A stretch of 64,000 nt of DNA, taken from the NCBI GenBank assembly GCA_006386115.1, contig VFIW01000100.1:54464-118463 (forward strand), given 5' to 3'. The position numbers and the translations under genes were made by a program. Source of the DNA: Globisporangium splendens. Taxonomy: Eukaryota; Oomycota; Peronosporomycetes; Pythiales; Pythiaceae. A model generated the notes under the pieces. It did no database searches. It saw only the letters and a list, made by a program, of their open reading frames with translations, and was not told the origin of the DNA. Position 1 is the stretch's first letter. The number at the start of each line of letters is the position of its first letter. This document shows, piece by piece, positions 29,738-39,208 of the stretch.

Positions 29738-31603
29738 TTAATGAAGAGATGCAGCGTACACATCGCTACCAGCTTTCATCACGCCGCCGGCTTCCTTGAG
29801 CCAGCAGGTTCCGCCGTTGTAGCTATTCCACGAAAATGCACCACACGGACTGTTGGCGCGACAAATACCGCAACATTCTTGTGGGGTGGTCGCGAGGACG
29901 CTCTTCAAATCATTCCCAGTGTTGTCCGTGTTACTGAGCAGAGGAGTGCACTTGTAGCTTGTACCAGAGCGAACGGATGGCGAGCCATCGGCGTTTGGCG
30001 CGACGGATTTGACTTCAACTGGACGCTTGGTCTTCAAGTAGCACGATCCACCCGCTGACGGTGTCCAGGAGAACGCGTGGCAAGTCTGGTACTCGTTGCA
30101 CTTATCCATGCACTCCTCAGCGGTCGAAGCACGCAACGACAAAATGTCATTTCCGGCAAAGTCGACGTTGTTCAGGATCGTTCCTTGCTGGATACGCGCA
30201 TCTTTCGACATCACAGTGCCTGAGTACGTCGGGTTGGCGCCAGGAGCATTGACCTGCTCGCCCGTAATGCTCGACTTGAGATCGCAGGTGTCGCTCTCGT
30301 ATCGCCACACGTACGCCTTGCAGCCACTCTCCTGACGACATTGATCGCAGCAGTCTTGCGGCTTCACGGTTGTCATGGACTTGAGCGTCGCGCCGAGAAT
30401 CTCGACACGCTCCCGCTGAGCGCTGCAGCGCAGATTGAGTGCAGCATTCGAGCCACGCGCGAACACTGGGTAGTACGCGAGCGTCTCAATGCCACACGCT
30501 CCATACGAAGCACCTTGGTACCCGCGCTCTACGTAGGCGTAGCCCTGCTCACCCCAGTACGTACTCCACTGGTTTCGGATCTTCCAGTAGGCAACGCCAT
30601 CGAGGACGCCGTATCCAACAATGAGAATCGCCGAGTCGAGCTTCGTACTTGGACACGCATCTTCGCTGCCCATGATGAGACCGCCAGCGTAGTACTGGAA
30701 CGTTGCCACTCCGGTGGTGGCAAGCGCAGACACGGGGTGTTCGAGCACAGCAGCTTCCAGTTTCGTGTGGTCAGCGAAATGCTGCGCTTCATAGAAGTAC
30801 GCACCGAGGTCAGGCTTGTTGCAATCGAAGTACGGGTCCGACGTGGGGCACGCAGGCACTTGACCACTTCCCGATGTGTACGGGAACGTCGCGTCCGTGC
30901 AGATGGAGCCGCCATTGACATGCGCGATCCAGTCGTACGCACGAGCACTGGCGCCACCAGAGCACGTACCCTGGCCGTTTGTACCACAACTGATCACGTC
31001 CTGAGCCGAAAGAGCCAGGAGCGTCCCGGTTTGCGCGCAATAGCCGCCTTCCAAGGCCGCAATCGTCGAAAACGCCCAGCTCGCGCCACACTGTCCTTGA
31101 TCCTTCGGCGCATTCACACAGCCTTTTGCCGACCAGTCGACAGTGACGACATTCGCCATGCTTGCCAACTTGCGACTCGCAAATTCCGACATCGTCGTAT
31201 TGCGAAACCGGTCGGAACCAACATGCTTTTCCAGGAGCGCGCGGTGGTGCTGTGCATCGTTTCTCCCGGCATATTCCGCGAATTCGTCGGGCGAGAGCAA
31301 CGCGAACGGCGTGTTCACCGAGAACGTGGCCTTCGGCTGCTCCACTTGGAGCTTTTGGATCCGTTCTTTTGCAGCTTGGAACCGCGCGAGCTCCTCGGTT
31401 GTCGGCGGTGCTTCAGTATCTGCCACAGCCAGGAATCGAGAGCTTTGCGTCGTAGGCACATGGCCATTCTTGTAGGCCGCTTGACCCGCGGGACTGCGCT
31501 TCCAAGCGAGGAATTCGGCTGCGAGGTCGTCGCCAGACGCCACTGCGGCGGCGTGTGCGAGTGCTGCGACCAGCAGAGTCAGGAAGAACGAGGAGGGCTT
31601 CAT
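29738..31603 (-). CDS. secreted papain-fold protein with Ser/Ser active site and three PAN/Apple domains (paralogue 1)
   Basis: Intronless, 621 residues from the ATG at 31603. A signal peptide (MKPSSFFLTLLVAALAHAAA) precedes an I29-like prodomain (ELARFQAAKERIQKLQ; TPFALLSPDEF). The C1A fold follows: VDWSAKGCVNAPKDQGQC, then GASWAF where papain has GSCWAF, so the catalytic Cys is Ser. LDSAILIVGYG has Ser in place of the catalytic His, while the Asn (IRNQW) remains. Three Cys-rich PAN/Apple-like modules follow, each with a CCDQC- or CCGIC-like core and ending xCYLK/CWLK. Predicted to be a catalytically dead secreted protein that may bind carbohydrate or protein through PAN domains. A decoy for host protease inhibitors is conceivable but only inferred. 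An Inr/FPR-like promoter lies just upstream. Confidence 0.88.
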   Translation of the reverse strand: MKPSSFFLTLLVAALAHAAAVASGDDLAAEFLAWKRSPAGQAAYKNGHVPTTQSSRFLAVADTEAPPTTEELARFQAAKERIQKLQVEQPKATFSVNTPFALLSPDEFAEYAGRNDAQHHRALLEKHVGSDRFRNTTMSEFASRKLASMANVVTVDWSAKGCVNAPKDQGQCGASWAFSTIAALEGGYCAQTGTLLALSAQDVISCGTNGQGTCSGGASARAYDWIAHVNGGSICTDATFPYTSGSGQVPACPTSDPYFDCNKPDLGAYFYEAQHFADHTKLEAAVLEHPVSALATTGVATFQYYAGGLIMGSEDACPSTKLDSAILIVGYGVLDGVAYWKIRNQWSTYWGEQGYAYVERGYQGASYGACGIETLAYYPVFARGSNAALNLRCSAQRERVEILGATLKSMTTVKPQDCCDQCRQESGCKAYVWRYESDTCDLKSSITGEQVNAPGANPTYSGTVMSKDARIQQGTILNNVDFAGNDILSLRASTAEECMDKCNEYQTCHAFSWTPSAGGSCYLKTKRPVEVKSVAPNADGSPSVRSGTSYKCTPLLSNTDNTGNDLKSVLATTPQECCGICRANSPCGAFSWNSYNGGTCWLKEAGGVMKAGSDVYAASLH

Positions 31604-31617
31604 CGGAGCTCGACGCA

Positions 31618-31636
31618 GCGGATTCGCGAATGAGAG
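31618..31636 (-). promoter_or_regulatory. oomycete-type core promoter of cysteine protease paralogue 1
   Basis: Minus strand reads CTCTCATTCGCGAATCCG, an Inr (TCATTC) followed by an AATCC flanking element, 15-33 bp before the ATG at 31603. It matches the layout upstream of paralogues 2 and 3 and the ADH genes. Confidence 0.55.
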
Positions 31637-33000
31637 GAGGGGCAACGGCTGCGAGTGAACGCGAGGGAGACGGTACGGCGGCCATTTGCGTCGTCAACCG
31701 CGCGCTGGGACTAGAGTCGTACTCGCGCATATCCGACCTCGTTGCGGTCTTCGTCGCCATATTGGGTCACAGTGGTCTCATTGTTGTTTCCTCTCACTGA
31801 AGTCAATGACCTCGCCAGTTAGATTTGAAGGTATTGCCATATGGTGTTGAACGGTATGATAAGAGTGTATGTTTGAATGCATTTTAAAGAGGTTAGTAAT
31901 GGTTACAAAAAGGAAGTCGCATCAACAGAATCAGACAGAGGGACACAAGACTCAGATTTTGGGGTCTACCGATTCAGACAGATTGATACGACGGCCAGAA
32001 TATTACGGACTGGTTGTTGTGCTTCGGTTTAATGCTGGCGCTTTGTGCATGTGCCAGCTCATGCCTGCTGTCTTCTCTGCCTGGATGGACGGTCGGGCTT
32101 CATACGGAGAACTGCGTAGAAACTTCCGCCACCGTCATCGTATCGGCTTGATATTCTCCGCCGTGCCCACGTGTCAAGAGCTACAATACAGCAAGGTAGG
32201 GCAGCTCAGTGGTTGCGGTGATCCACGCTGGGAACTGCTGCTGGTGTCGTCAATTTACTCGTCATGCAGCAAACTCATCGAGGCGAAGATCGGCACACAA
32301 GGAAAAGTGTGCCTTGGTGGACACAGGTTGCTCGGTATCTACTAACAGTCACATCTCATAGATGCATTGAGGTGCGTCCAAACCGCATCGCGCGATGATG
32401 GCAGCGGCGTCAGCAGCACCCAACGGCCGCTTTATTATGCAACGACCACTCCATCCCCTTTTATTCTTTCTTTCTTCCATCACGCTCTCAACCACCACCT
32501 CATGCCGCCGCAGTCTTGCACACCTCACTGCGGCTGCATTAATGAAGTCACTCGCTATTAACACCCGTCGGAGAGCAGCGTACAGACTTCCACACACACG
32601 CAGGAGGAAAGCGAGCGCACAGAAAGCCTCAGCATGCAGCTCCAGTGGGGAAAATCACGTCAGAGTGCAGGGTTCCAAACTTCAACCTCCCACGGTTGAA
32701 TCTTTGCTTGACTATCACGAATACAGATCCTATTTATCATATATGCTATATTTATGGTAAGTTCGCCTTTTGTAGCCACCGAGTTCCCGTTTGGAGATGA
32801 ACTCTCTCACTGAGCCACAACACCCACCATGAATAAGTTGAGTTCCACTGTTGATTGCTTTGACACCAACAGCACCCTCTTTCCGAAACGAATCCATTCC
32901 AGTGGACACCCCACCTACCGTCCTCCCCTCCAATACAAGCGCCATCTTCATTCCGCGCGTTTACAACATTGCGTGTCGGCCATAAGCAGATTGAACCTGC
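31637..33000. other. intergenic region between divergent protease and PCCA genes
   Basis: About 1.4 kb holding both upstream regions. Apart from the doubtful ORF at 31869-32345, only short frames occur. A CCATCACCC-type repeat or RNA gene was not found. Confidence 0.4.
31869..32345 (+). CDS. uncertain ORF, 158 codons
   Basis: An ATG-initiated frame encodes a Cys- and Arg-containing protein (CQLMPAVFSAWMDGRASYGE; RRNFRHRHRIGLIFSAVPTC; KVGQLSGCGDPRWELLLVSS). I recognise no domain. The surrounding 1.4 kb (31604-33042) between the protease and PCCA genes is otherwise without genes and lies between two divergent start codons. The phrase structure is suggestive of a decayed coding or transposon fragment, but this is not established. 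Confidence 0.25.
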   Translation: MFECILKRLVMVTKRKSHQQNQTEGHKTQILGSTDSDRLIRRPEYYGLVVVLRFNAGALCMCQLMPAVFSAWMDGRASYGELRRNFRHRHRIGLIFSAVPTCQELQYSKVGQLSGCGDPRWELLLVSSIYSSCSKLIEAKIGTQGKVCLGGHRLLGIY

Positions 33001-33022
33001 GCTCATTCCGCATTCCGCATTC
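33001..33022 (+). promoter_or_regulatory. oomycete-type core promoter of PCCA
   Basis: GCTCATTCCGCATTCCGCAT, 21-42 bp before the PCCA ATG, matches the published oomycete Inr-type consensus (GCTCATTYYNCA...) from memory of the literature on Phytophthora promoters. Transcription should start at or near the first CA. Confidence 0.65.
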
Positions 33023-33042
33023 TCTCCATTACGACGTAAAGC

Positions 33043-35358
33043 ATGTTCACGGCGCGCGCGTGGCGATCGCGTCTGCGCGGCAACGCCGCCCTCCTGCAGC
33101 AGCACGGTCGCCGTCGCGCTCTTCTTCAGCCTGCAGCGGGCTTTGCGGCGCAGACCGGCGGCAAGGAGAAGCTCTTCGACAAGATCCTGATCGCCAACCG
33201 CGGCGAGATCGCCGTGCGCGTCATCCGCACGTGCCAGCGGCTCGGTATCAAGACCGTCGCCGTGTACTCGGAGCCCGACGTCAACTCGGTGGCCGTGCGC
33301 ATGGCCGACGAAGCGGTGTGCGTCGGCCCCGCGGCGTCGGCGCAGAGTTATTTGAGCATCCCCAAGATCGTCGAGGCTGTCAAGGCGACCGGTGCGCAGG
33401 CTGTGCATCCTGGATATGGCTTTCTCTCGGAGAACAAGGACTTCTGTGAAGCGCTCGAGGAGATCGGCGTCGCGTTTATCGGGCCGGGCCACGAAGCAAT
33501 CCAGGCCATGGGCGACAAGATCGAGTCGAAGCTGCTCGCGAAGGAAGCCGGCGTGAACACGATCCCGGGCTTTTTGGGCGTGATCGACTCGGCCGACGAC
33601 GCCGTCAAGGTCGCGCGCGAGATCGGGTACCCCGTGATGATCAAGGCGAGCGCCGGTGGTGGCGGCAAGGGTATGCGTGTCGCCTACGACGACGACGAAG
33701 TGCGCATGGGCTTCCGTTTGTCGAAGGAAGAAGCCGCGAGCAGTTTCGGCGACGATCGCATGTTCATTGAGAAGTTCATTGAAGACCCACGCCATATTGA
33801 GATCCAATTGATTGCGGATTCCCATGGCAACGTCGTCCCGCTGCCTGAACGCGAGTGCTCGATCCAACGACGCAACCAAAAGGTGATTGAAGAAGCGCCG
33901 AGCGTGTTGCTCGATGATGCGACGCGACTCGCCATGGGCAAGCAGGCGTCGATGCTCGCGAAAAAAGTCGGGTACGTCTCGGCTGGTACCGTCGAGTTCC
34001 TGTGCGACAAGAACAAGAACTTTTACTTTTTGGAGATGAACACGCGGCTCCAAGTCGAGCACCCGGTGACCGAGTTGATCTCGAAAGTGGATCTCGTCGA
34101 GCAGATGATTCGCGTCGCCGCTGGCCATAAATTGCCCGACAATTTGCTCCAAGGACCAGTCAAGATCCATGGATGGGCGATGGAGAGCCGCGTGTACGCG
34201 GAAGACCCATTGCGCGGCTTCTTGCCATCGATTGGCCGCTTGCTCAAGTACGAAGAACCTGTGCATCTCCCTGGTGTGCGTGTGGACTCTGGCGTGAGCG
34301 AAGGCAGCGACATCTCGATGTTCTACGACCCGATGATCTCAAAGTTGATCACGTACGGCAAAGACCGCCACGAAGCGTTGGAGCGCATGAAGGTTGCGCT
34401 TGACAACTACGTGATTCGCGGTCCTGGCAACAACGTGTCGTTCCTGCAGGACGTGTACCGCCACCCTCGCTTTGTGAGCGGCAAGATCACGACCAAGTTC
34501 ATCGCCGAGGAGTACCCAGATGGGTTTGATGGCGTGAAACTGACGAAGGACGAACTCAAGGACTTGATGGTCGTGGGTGCGATCATGCACTTGCAACGCG
34601 GCCACGCGAGCGGCCAAACCTCTGGTCGCATTCAATCGCCACGCGACATCATCGACGGTGTGACGGACGTGAACGAACTTGAGTTTGTCTCGGGTCATGC
34701 CGGTGTCGTGCCTCGCTTCCGTGTGCTGCTGAGCGATGTGTCGAGCAAGGATTTAATCGCACTCGCAGAACGCAACGCGCTCGTGAACGTCGGTGAGAAG
34801 CTGTATGTGAGCGTCGACGGTCAATTTGGCGAATCCAAGGAAGTCGTCGTCGTGGAGCTTGAAGTGGAAAACAAGCGACGCCGCACTGAAACGGTGACAC
34901 TCGCGTTCGCGGATGGCAAGTGGCACGTGCTCGGTGCGCTCGACTGGACCTTGAATGCGCCATTGTTCAAGGCCACGATCACAGAGGAAGCCGGCGTGTC
35001 GAAACCTGTGGCGTCCCAAGTGCTCGAGACGTTGCCAGAAGGCTACCGTGTGCTCCATCACGGCGCCGTGCATGATGTGATCGTGCGCAACGCGTTGGAG
35101 GCCAAGTACGCGTGCCACATGAAGCCAAAGCCAAAGGTGGACACATCGAACCTGCTGCTGTGCCCGATGCCTGGCATGCTGATCTCGGTTGCGGTCGAAG
35201 AAGGCCAACATGTGGAGCTCGGCCAAGAGCTCGCGGTTGTCGAAGCCATGAAGATGCAAAACGTGCTGCGATCGGAGAAGAAGGGCGTGATCAAGGCGAT
35301 CAAGCACAAGGCTGGCGCGTCGCTCAAGGTCGACGAGGTCATTCTCGAGTACGAGTAA
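33043..35358 (+). CDS. PCCA: propionyl-CoA carboxylase alpha (biotin) subunit, mitochondrial
   Basis: Intronless, 771 residues. A basic presequence (MFTARAWRSRLRGNAALLQQ) precedes the biotin carboxylase domain FDKILIANRGEIAVRVIRTC, ATP-grasp loop KASAGGGGKGMR, ERECSIQRRNQKVIEEAPS, and FLEMNTRLQVEHPVTE. The middle of the protein is the BT-type region. The C-terminal biotinyl domain has EAMKMQN, with the biotinylated Lys at residue 737. Wording such as HAIQAMGDKIESKLLAKEAGVNTIPGF-like and GRIxSPRDIIDG fits PCCA rather than MCCC1 or pyruvate carboxylase. It carboxylates propionyl-CoA to methylmalonyl-CoA with the beta subunit (not in this window), feeding succinyl-CoA to the TCA cycle. Confidence 0.95.
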   Translation: MFTARAWRSRLRGNAALLQQHGRRRALLQPAAGFAAQTGGKEKLFDKILIANRGEIAVRVIRTCQRLGIKTVAVYSEPDVNSVAVRMADEAVCVGPAASAQSYLSIPKIVEAVKATGAQAVHPGYGFLSENKDFCEALEEIGVAFIGPGHEAIQAMGDKIESKLLAKEAGVNTIPGFLGVIDSADDAVKVAREIGYPVMIKASAGGGGKGMRVAYDDDEVRMGFRLSKEEAASSFGDDRMFIEKFIEDPRHIEIQLIADSHGNVVPLPERECSIQRRNQKVIEEAPSVLLDDATRLAMGKQASMLAKKVGYVSAGTVEFLCDKNKNFYFLEMNTRLQVEHPVTELISKVDLVEQMIRVAAGHKLPDNLLQGPVKIHGWAMESRVYAEDPLRGFLPSIGRLLKYEEPVHLPGVRVDSGVSEGSDISMFYDPMISKLITYGKDRHEALERMKVALDNYVIRGPGNNVSFLQDVYRHPRFVSGKITTKFIAEEYPDGFDGVKLTKDELKDLMVVGAIMHLQRGHASGQTSGRIQSPRDIIDGVTDVNELEFVSGHAGVVPRFRVLLSDVSSKDLIALAERNALVNVGEKLYVSVDGQFGESKEVVVVELEVENKRRRTETVTLAFADGKWHVLGALDWTLNAPLFKATITEEAGVSKPVASQVLETLPEGYRVLHHGAVHDVIVRNALEAKYACHMKPKPKVDTSNLLLCPMPGMLISVAVEEGQHVELGQELAVVEAMKMQNVLRSEKKGVIKAIKHKAGASLKVDEVILEYE

Positions 35359-35647
35359 GTAGTATGTGTTTGTTCTGGTACGCAAGATACAGTTCGGCAA
35401 TGGCAGCCATGAAGATGGGGAGGCTGACTCGTGTTCAGGTGATGATGATGTATGGTACGTTGTGGATGAAGGAAAACAAAACAAAAACATAAAGGCAGAA
35501 TGACAACAACATGGAGAATTAATTCGAACGAACCCGCGGCTTCGTGTTGTTACTTCGTATTGTCCCAATTTGCTCACATAGCCTTCCAGAGTATCTCGAT
35601 TTTGTCACTTTTCGAGAGAAGAGAAGACAACAATGTGCGAGACTCGC
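35359..35647. other. short convergent gap
   Basis: This 289-bp 3'-to-3' gap between PCCA and protease paralogue 2 holds nothing recognised. Confidence 0.6.
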
Positions 35648-37552
35648 TTAGTTCAAGAGCGCAGAGTAGGCACCAATGTACGTCTGTGATGTCGTCGCAG
35701 CACCCTTGAGCCAGCACGTTCCGCCATTGAAGTCGGTCCACGTGAACGATTGGCAGAATGGCGTCGAGCGGCAGAACACACAGCAGTCGCGCGGTTGACT
35801 CCCAGGGACGTTAATGAGGTCATCGCCATTGAAATCGACGTTGACTTGCATCGCCTGGCATTTGTAGACGCCACTCGATCGAAAGTATGGCGATCCATCG
35901 GCGGGCGGGGTTTGCGGCGTTCCTTGGGAAGGCTTCTTGCTCTTCAAGTAGCACATACCGCCGGCAAACTTGGACCACGTGAACGCGTTGCATGTCTCGT
36001 ACGTCGTGCACAATGCGCAGCATTCCTCGGCTGTGGCAGCCGTCGCAGTCTCGAGATCGTTACCCGGGTAGTCCACGTTGTCCTCGATCGCTGCGCACAC
36101 CTGAAGACTCTCGGCCTTGGAGATGATCGACCCAGAGTACACGGACGCGACGCCACGATTTTCACCCGTGATCGTGGACTTGAGCGTACACGTTTGAGCG
36201 GACGATTTCCACACGTACGCCTTGCACCCAGCCTCTTGGCGGCATTTGTCACAACAGTTTTGTGCTTTGAGCACCGTCCCGATAGTCTTGATCGTGGTGC
36301 CGACGATTTCAACATTGCCGCGAGGCGACGTGCATTGCAAGTTGAGCGACGCATCCGTGGCTGCCGGGAAGACTGGGAAGTATCCATAGTTCTCAATGCC
36401 GCACGCCCCGTACGCATGACCCTGGTAGCCGCGTTCGATGTACGCGTACCCACTGTCACCCCAACTAGCTGTCCACTGGTTTTTCACTTTCCAGGACGGG
36501 ATGCCGTTCAGTGTGCCGAAGCCGACCGTGAGGACTTCGTGGTTGACTCCTATGGCGTCACACGTAGCCTGGTTGCCCATGAGCACGCCGCTCTTGTAGT
36601 ACTGGAGGAGATCCGCGTTCACACTCGAGGAGACCGGTTGCTTGCGCAGTGCGACTTCCAGGAGGGTGTGGTCGCTGTACCGACCGCCGTCGTAGAAGTA
36701 CGCGCCGAGGTTTGGCTTCACGCACTTGAAGCTTGGGTCTTCGTAGCGTCGGCAGTTTGACGCGACGCCTTTGACAGACGTGTACGGATACGAGACTTCG
36801 GTGCAGATCGAGCCACCGTTGAGTCGATTCATCCAATCGTACGCATTTCGCGTCCATCCACCTTCACAAGAGCCTGGACCAGGTCGACTGCAGCTGACGA
36901 TGTCTTGCTCTGAGAGCTCGTACAATATCCCACCCTTGAGAACACAGTACCCCGATTCCAAGGCTGCAGCTGCCGCAAACGCCCAACAGACGCCGCATTG
37001 GCCCTGGTTCTTCACGCGTGTGACGCAGCCTTTGGCTTGCCAGTCAATAACCGGAACCCAACCAGCTTGGTCTTGAGCGCTGAGGTGGCGTTGCAAAAAA
37101 CCAACAGATACTGGCGCATGCAATGCTCCCAGGTCGCGAGAAGTACTCGTGCTGCCAACAATTTCTTGATCAAACAGCTTGCGCTGATTTTCAGTGTTAC
37201 TCTTTCTCAGAAATGACGCAAACTCGGCAGCGGTGAGCAGCGCGAACGGCGTCTCGACAGAGAACACGGTGTTCGGCTGCTCTTTTTGGAGACGCAAAAC
37301 CTCGAGCTTGGCGTTTTCGAAACGCAAGAGCTCGTCCGCTGTGGCTGATTCGTCGTCAGTCAAGATCGAGACGATGGTGTTGTTCGCGTGCGACACGGGA
37401 ACGAACCCGTTTTCGTACGCAGTTTGACCCGCGGCACTTGCTTTCCACTGCAAAAACTCGGCTTTGAGCTCGTCGCGATTCGAGGAAGTCGCAGTCGAAC
37501 ATTGTGTGAACGCGACAGCAGCGACAGCGAGTGTGGCAGTGAGTGTCTTCAT
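35648..37552 (-). CDS. secreted C1A cysteine protease with three PAN/Apple domains (paralogue 2, intact)
   Basis: Intronless, 634 residues from the ATG at 37552. Signal peptide MKTLTATLAVAAVAFTQC, then an I29-like prodomain ending LLTAAEFASFLRKS. The catalytic domain has VIDWQAKGCVTRVKNQGQCG followed by VCWAF with the catalytic Cys present. The His is in NHEVLTVGFG and the Asn in VKNQW, so the triad is complete. Three PAN/Apple modules follow (CCDKCRQEAGCKAYVWKS; CCALCTTYETCNAFTW; CCVFCRSTPFCQSFTW). Expected to be a secreted papain-like peptidase with carbohydrate- or protein-binding tails. It is the only one of the three local paralogues with a full catalytic set and an unbroken frame. Confidence 0.92.
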   Translation of the reverse strand: MKTLTATLAVAAVAFTQCSTATSSNRDELKAEFLQWKASAAGQTAYENGFVPVSHANNTIVSILTDDESATADELLRFENAKLEVLRLQKEQPNTVFSVETPFALLTAAEFASFLRKSNTENQRKLFDQEIVGSTSTSRDLGALHAPVSVGFLQRHLSAQDQAGWVPVIDWQAKGCVTRVKNQGQCGVCWAFAAAAALESGYCVLKGGILYELSEQDIVSCSRPGPGSCEGGWTRNAYDWMNRLNGGSICTEVSYPYTSVKGVASNCRRYEDPSFKCVKPNLGAYFYDGGRYSDHTLLEVALRKQPVSSSVNADLLQYYKSGVLMGNQATCDAIGVNHEVLTVGFGTLNGIPSWKVKNQWTASWGDSGYAYIERGYQGHAYGACGIENYGYFPVFPAATDASLNLQCTSPRGNVEIVGTTIKTIGTVLKAQNCCDKCRQEAGCKAYVWKSSAQTCTLKSTITGENRGVASVYSGSIISKAESLQVCAAIEDNVDYPGNDLETATAATAEECCALCTTYETCNAFTWSKFAGGMCYLKSKKPSQGTPQTPPADGSPYFRSSGVYKCQAMQVNVDFNGDDLINVPGSQPRDCCVFCRSTPFCQSFTWTDFNGGTCWLKGAATTSQTYIGAYSALLN

Positions 37553-37571
37553 CGGATGGGAGGTACTCGAA

Positions 37572-37590
37572 CGCGAATTGAAAAGTGAGT
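37572..37590 (-). promoter_or_regulatory. oomycete-type core promoter of protease paralogue 2
   Basis: Minus strand reads ACTCACTTTTCAATTCGCG, an Inr (TCACTTTT) plus AATTCG element, 20-38 bp before the ATG at 37552. Confidence 0.6.
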
Positions 37591-37679
37591 TTGAGCGATT
37601 CGCCCATGCAAAGCGAGTTTATAGTAGCCCCAGCCTCGTTGTTTCCAGAACCAGCTTGGAGACCAAGATCACCGAACAA

Positions 37680-38940
37680 TCAAGCAGTGAGATTAACGAG
37701 CGGTGGTGGACGAATCTCGCACGGGTTGAAGTTTGGAAACAATGCGCATCGTTGACCCAGTGCTACTCGTCTTGGCCAAATATTTCGGAACCAGTACCAA
37801 AAGTGAAAAGCAAGGTGCTCGGGAAGTGAGGTTGATGCGTGGTGATGACCGATTTCCCAGAGCAAAGTTCGAAACCCGAAATGCGTCGTGCGTGCCGACG
37901 TGCCGTGGTCTACAGGGCGAGACAGCCACTGTGCTATGGAGGATGCCTCGTTGCTGATTTCAACAGGCATCCTATGCAAAACTAGAAGAAAAGAGCACCG
38001 TTGCTTCGTCGCTACTGTACTGGGTCGGCCAATGCCAACAGAATCCTTTCTGGATGGACGAGAGGCAAGCGCATTACAGTAGAACTCCATCAACAATGGC
38101 TCCAAACGGGGCAATTTCGGGGGGAAATATGGATATTCATGGGGAAGTGAACGTGTCTGCTTCAAGCGAGTGAACCAGAATGATCCAGGTTTTGCGACGC
38201 GATATAAGATGAGCAGGATAGCTCAGGATCGCTACTGATTGGCTATGCAGCCACCAGAGTTATCTCCTCTTGCTCTTGAAGTTGATGCTTTTGCTGATTT
38301 GCCATTGCGCTTGTGTGTGCTACTGCAGCTCTTCATCGTGTCTTTTCTCTGCAAGACGCACATGGATATCCATGAGGATACATGCTACGTCACTCACTAG
38401 CTGGTGCTTTATCGACTATTGCAACCCTTGAGTGGGATGTTCGGGGGAACCGTTCATGTTGAAGTATCTGCTGGTTTCCTTGATGCTTTTGCTGATTTAC
38501 CATTTGCGTTGCGACTACTGTTGCTCTTGTTTCATTGCTATGACCGTCAGTTAGTGAGGCCAATCGATGCCACTGTGCTTCCAAGCGAAACTACGCCAGT
38601 AAAGAGCTGTCTAGTTCATATTCAGAGCGCACTGCTGACTCCGAGACTTGAGCGAGGCTGAGGTGTAGTGGTGAACGAGTCTTGCGTGAGACGAGATTCG
38701 AAAAGTGCGTGGAACCTGCTGCTTCAAGCAGTGACCCCCACTGCTCAACGCTCTGGGAAGGTAATGTTTCGGGACAAAAGTAGCGCCACTGTGGGAAAAC
38801 AAGGTCACTCAAGTGGGCTTGATTGATGATGATGACAAGTTTCACGTGAGTTGAAGTTCGAAACCGAAGTGCGTCGTATCCACTGCTGATTTCAACAGGC
38901 AACCTGTGCTTCTACAGAACAGTGGCCATTTAGGTGGAGA
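37680..38940. repeat. two diverged copies of an unidentified repeat
   Basis: The segments around 37830-37985 and 38800-38920 share CTGATTTCAACAGGCA, AAGTTCGAAACC and GTGCGTCGT words in the same order and orientation, about 950 bp apart. On the minus strand both give short frames beginning MPVEIS and containing FRT followed by an HH/II-rich stretch, so they may derive from one coding ancestor. A second local duplication repeats TTGATGCTTTTGCTGATTT near 38283 and 38482. The whole 37553-39208 gap (1.66 kb) contains no recognisable gene apart from promoters at its ends. Confidence 0.45.
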
Positions 38941-39135
38941 GGTGGGGTGAAATAATTCTAATCGAGTAGTGCAGTACCAGCGTCCTAGTCTAACTAGCTG
39001 CTTGACAGGATGTCACGATTCTCTATGCCTCATCCTTGGTCTCTTAGCAGAGCAACAGACGGTATAGTGCCATGCACTCGCTAGGACCAGCAGAGTGCTA
39101 GCACCAGGGTTATCTCCCATGGGGGAGACTCAGGT

Positions 39136-39155
39136 GCTCTCACTTTCCAATTCCC
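39136..39155 (+). promoter_or_regulatory. oomycete-type core promoter of protease paralogue 3
   Basis: GCTCTCACTTTCCAATTCCC lies 54-73 bp before the ATG at 39209 and matches the Inr/FPR layout seen at paralogues 1 and 2, so the broken paralogue still keeps a promoter. Confidence 0.6.
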
Positions 39156-39208
39156 ATCGTCGAGCTCAAGCGCACAAGAGTACTGTATCCTCTGACCGCA
39201 TCCCGACC

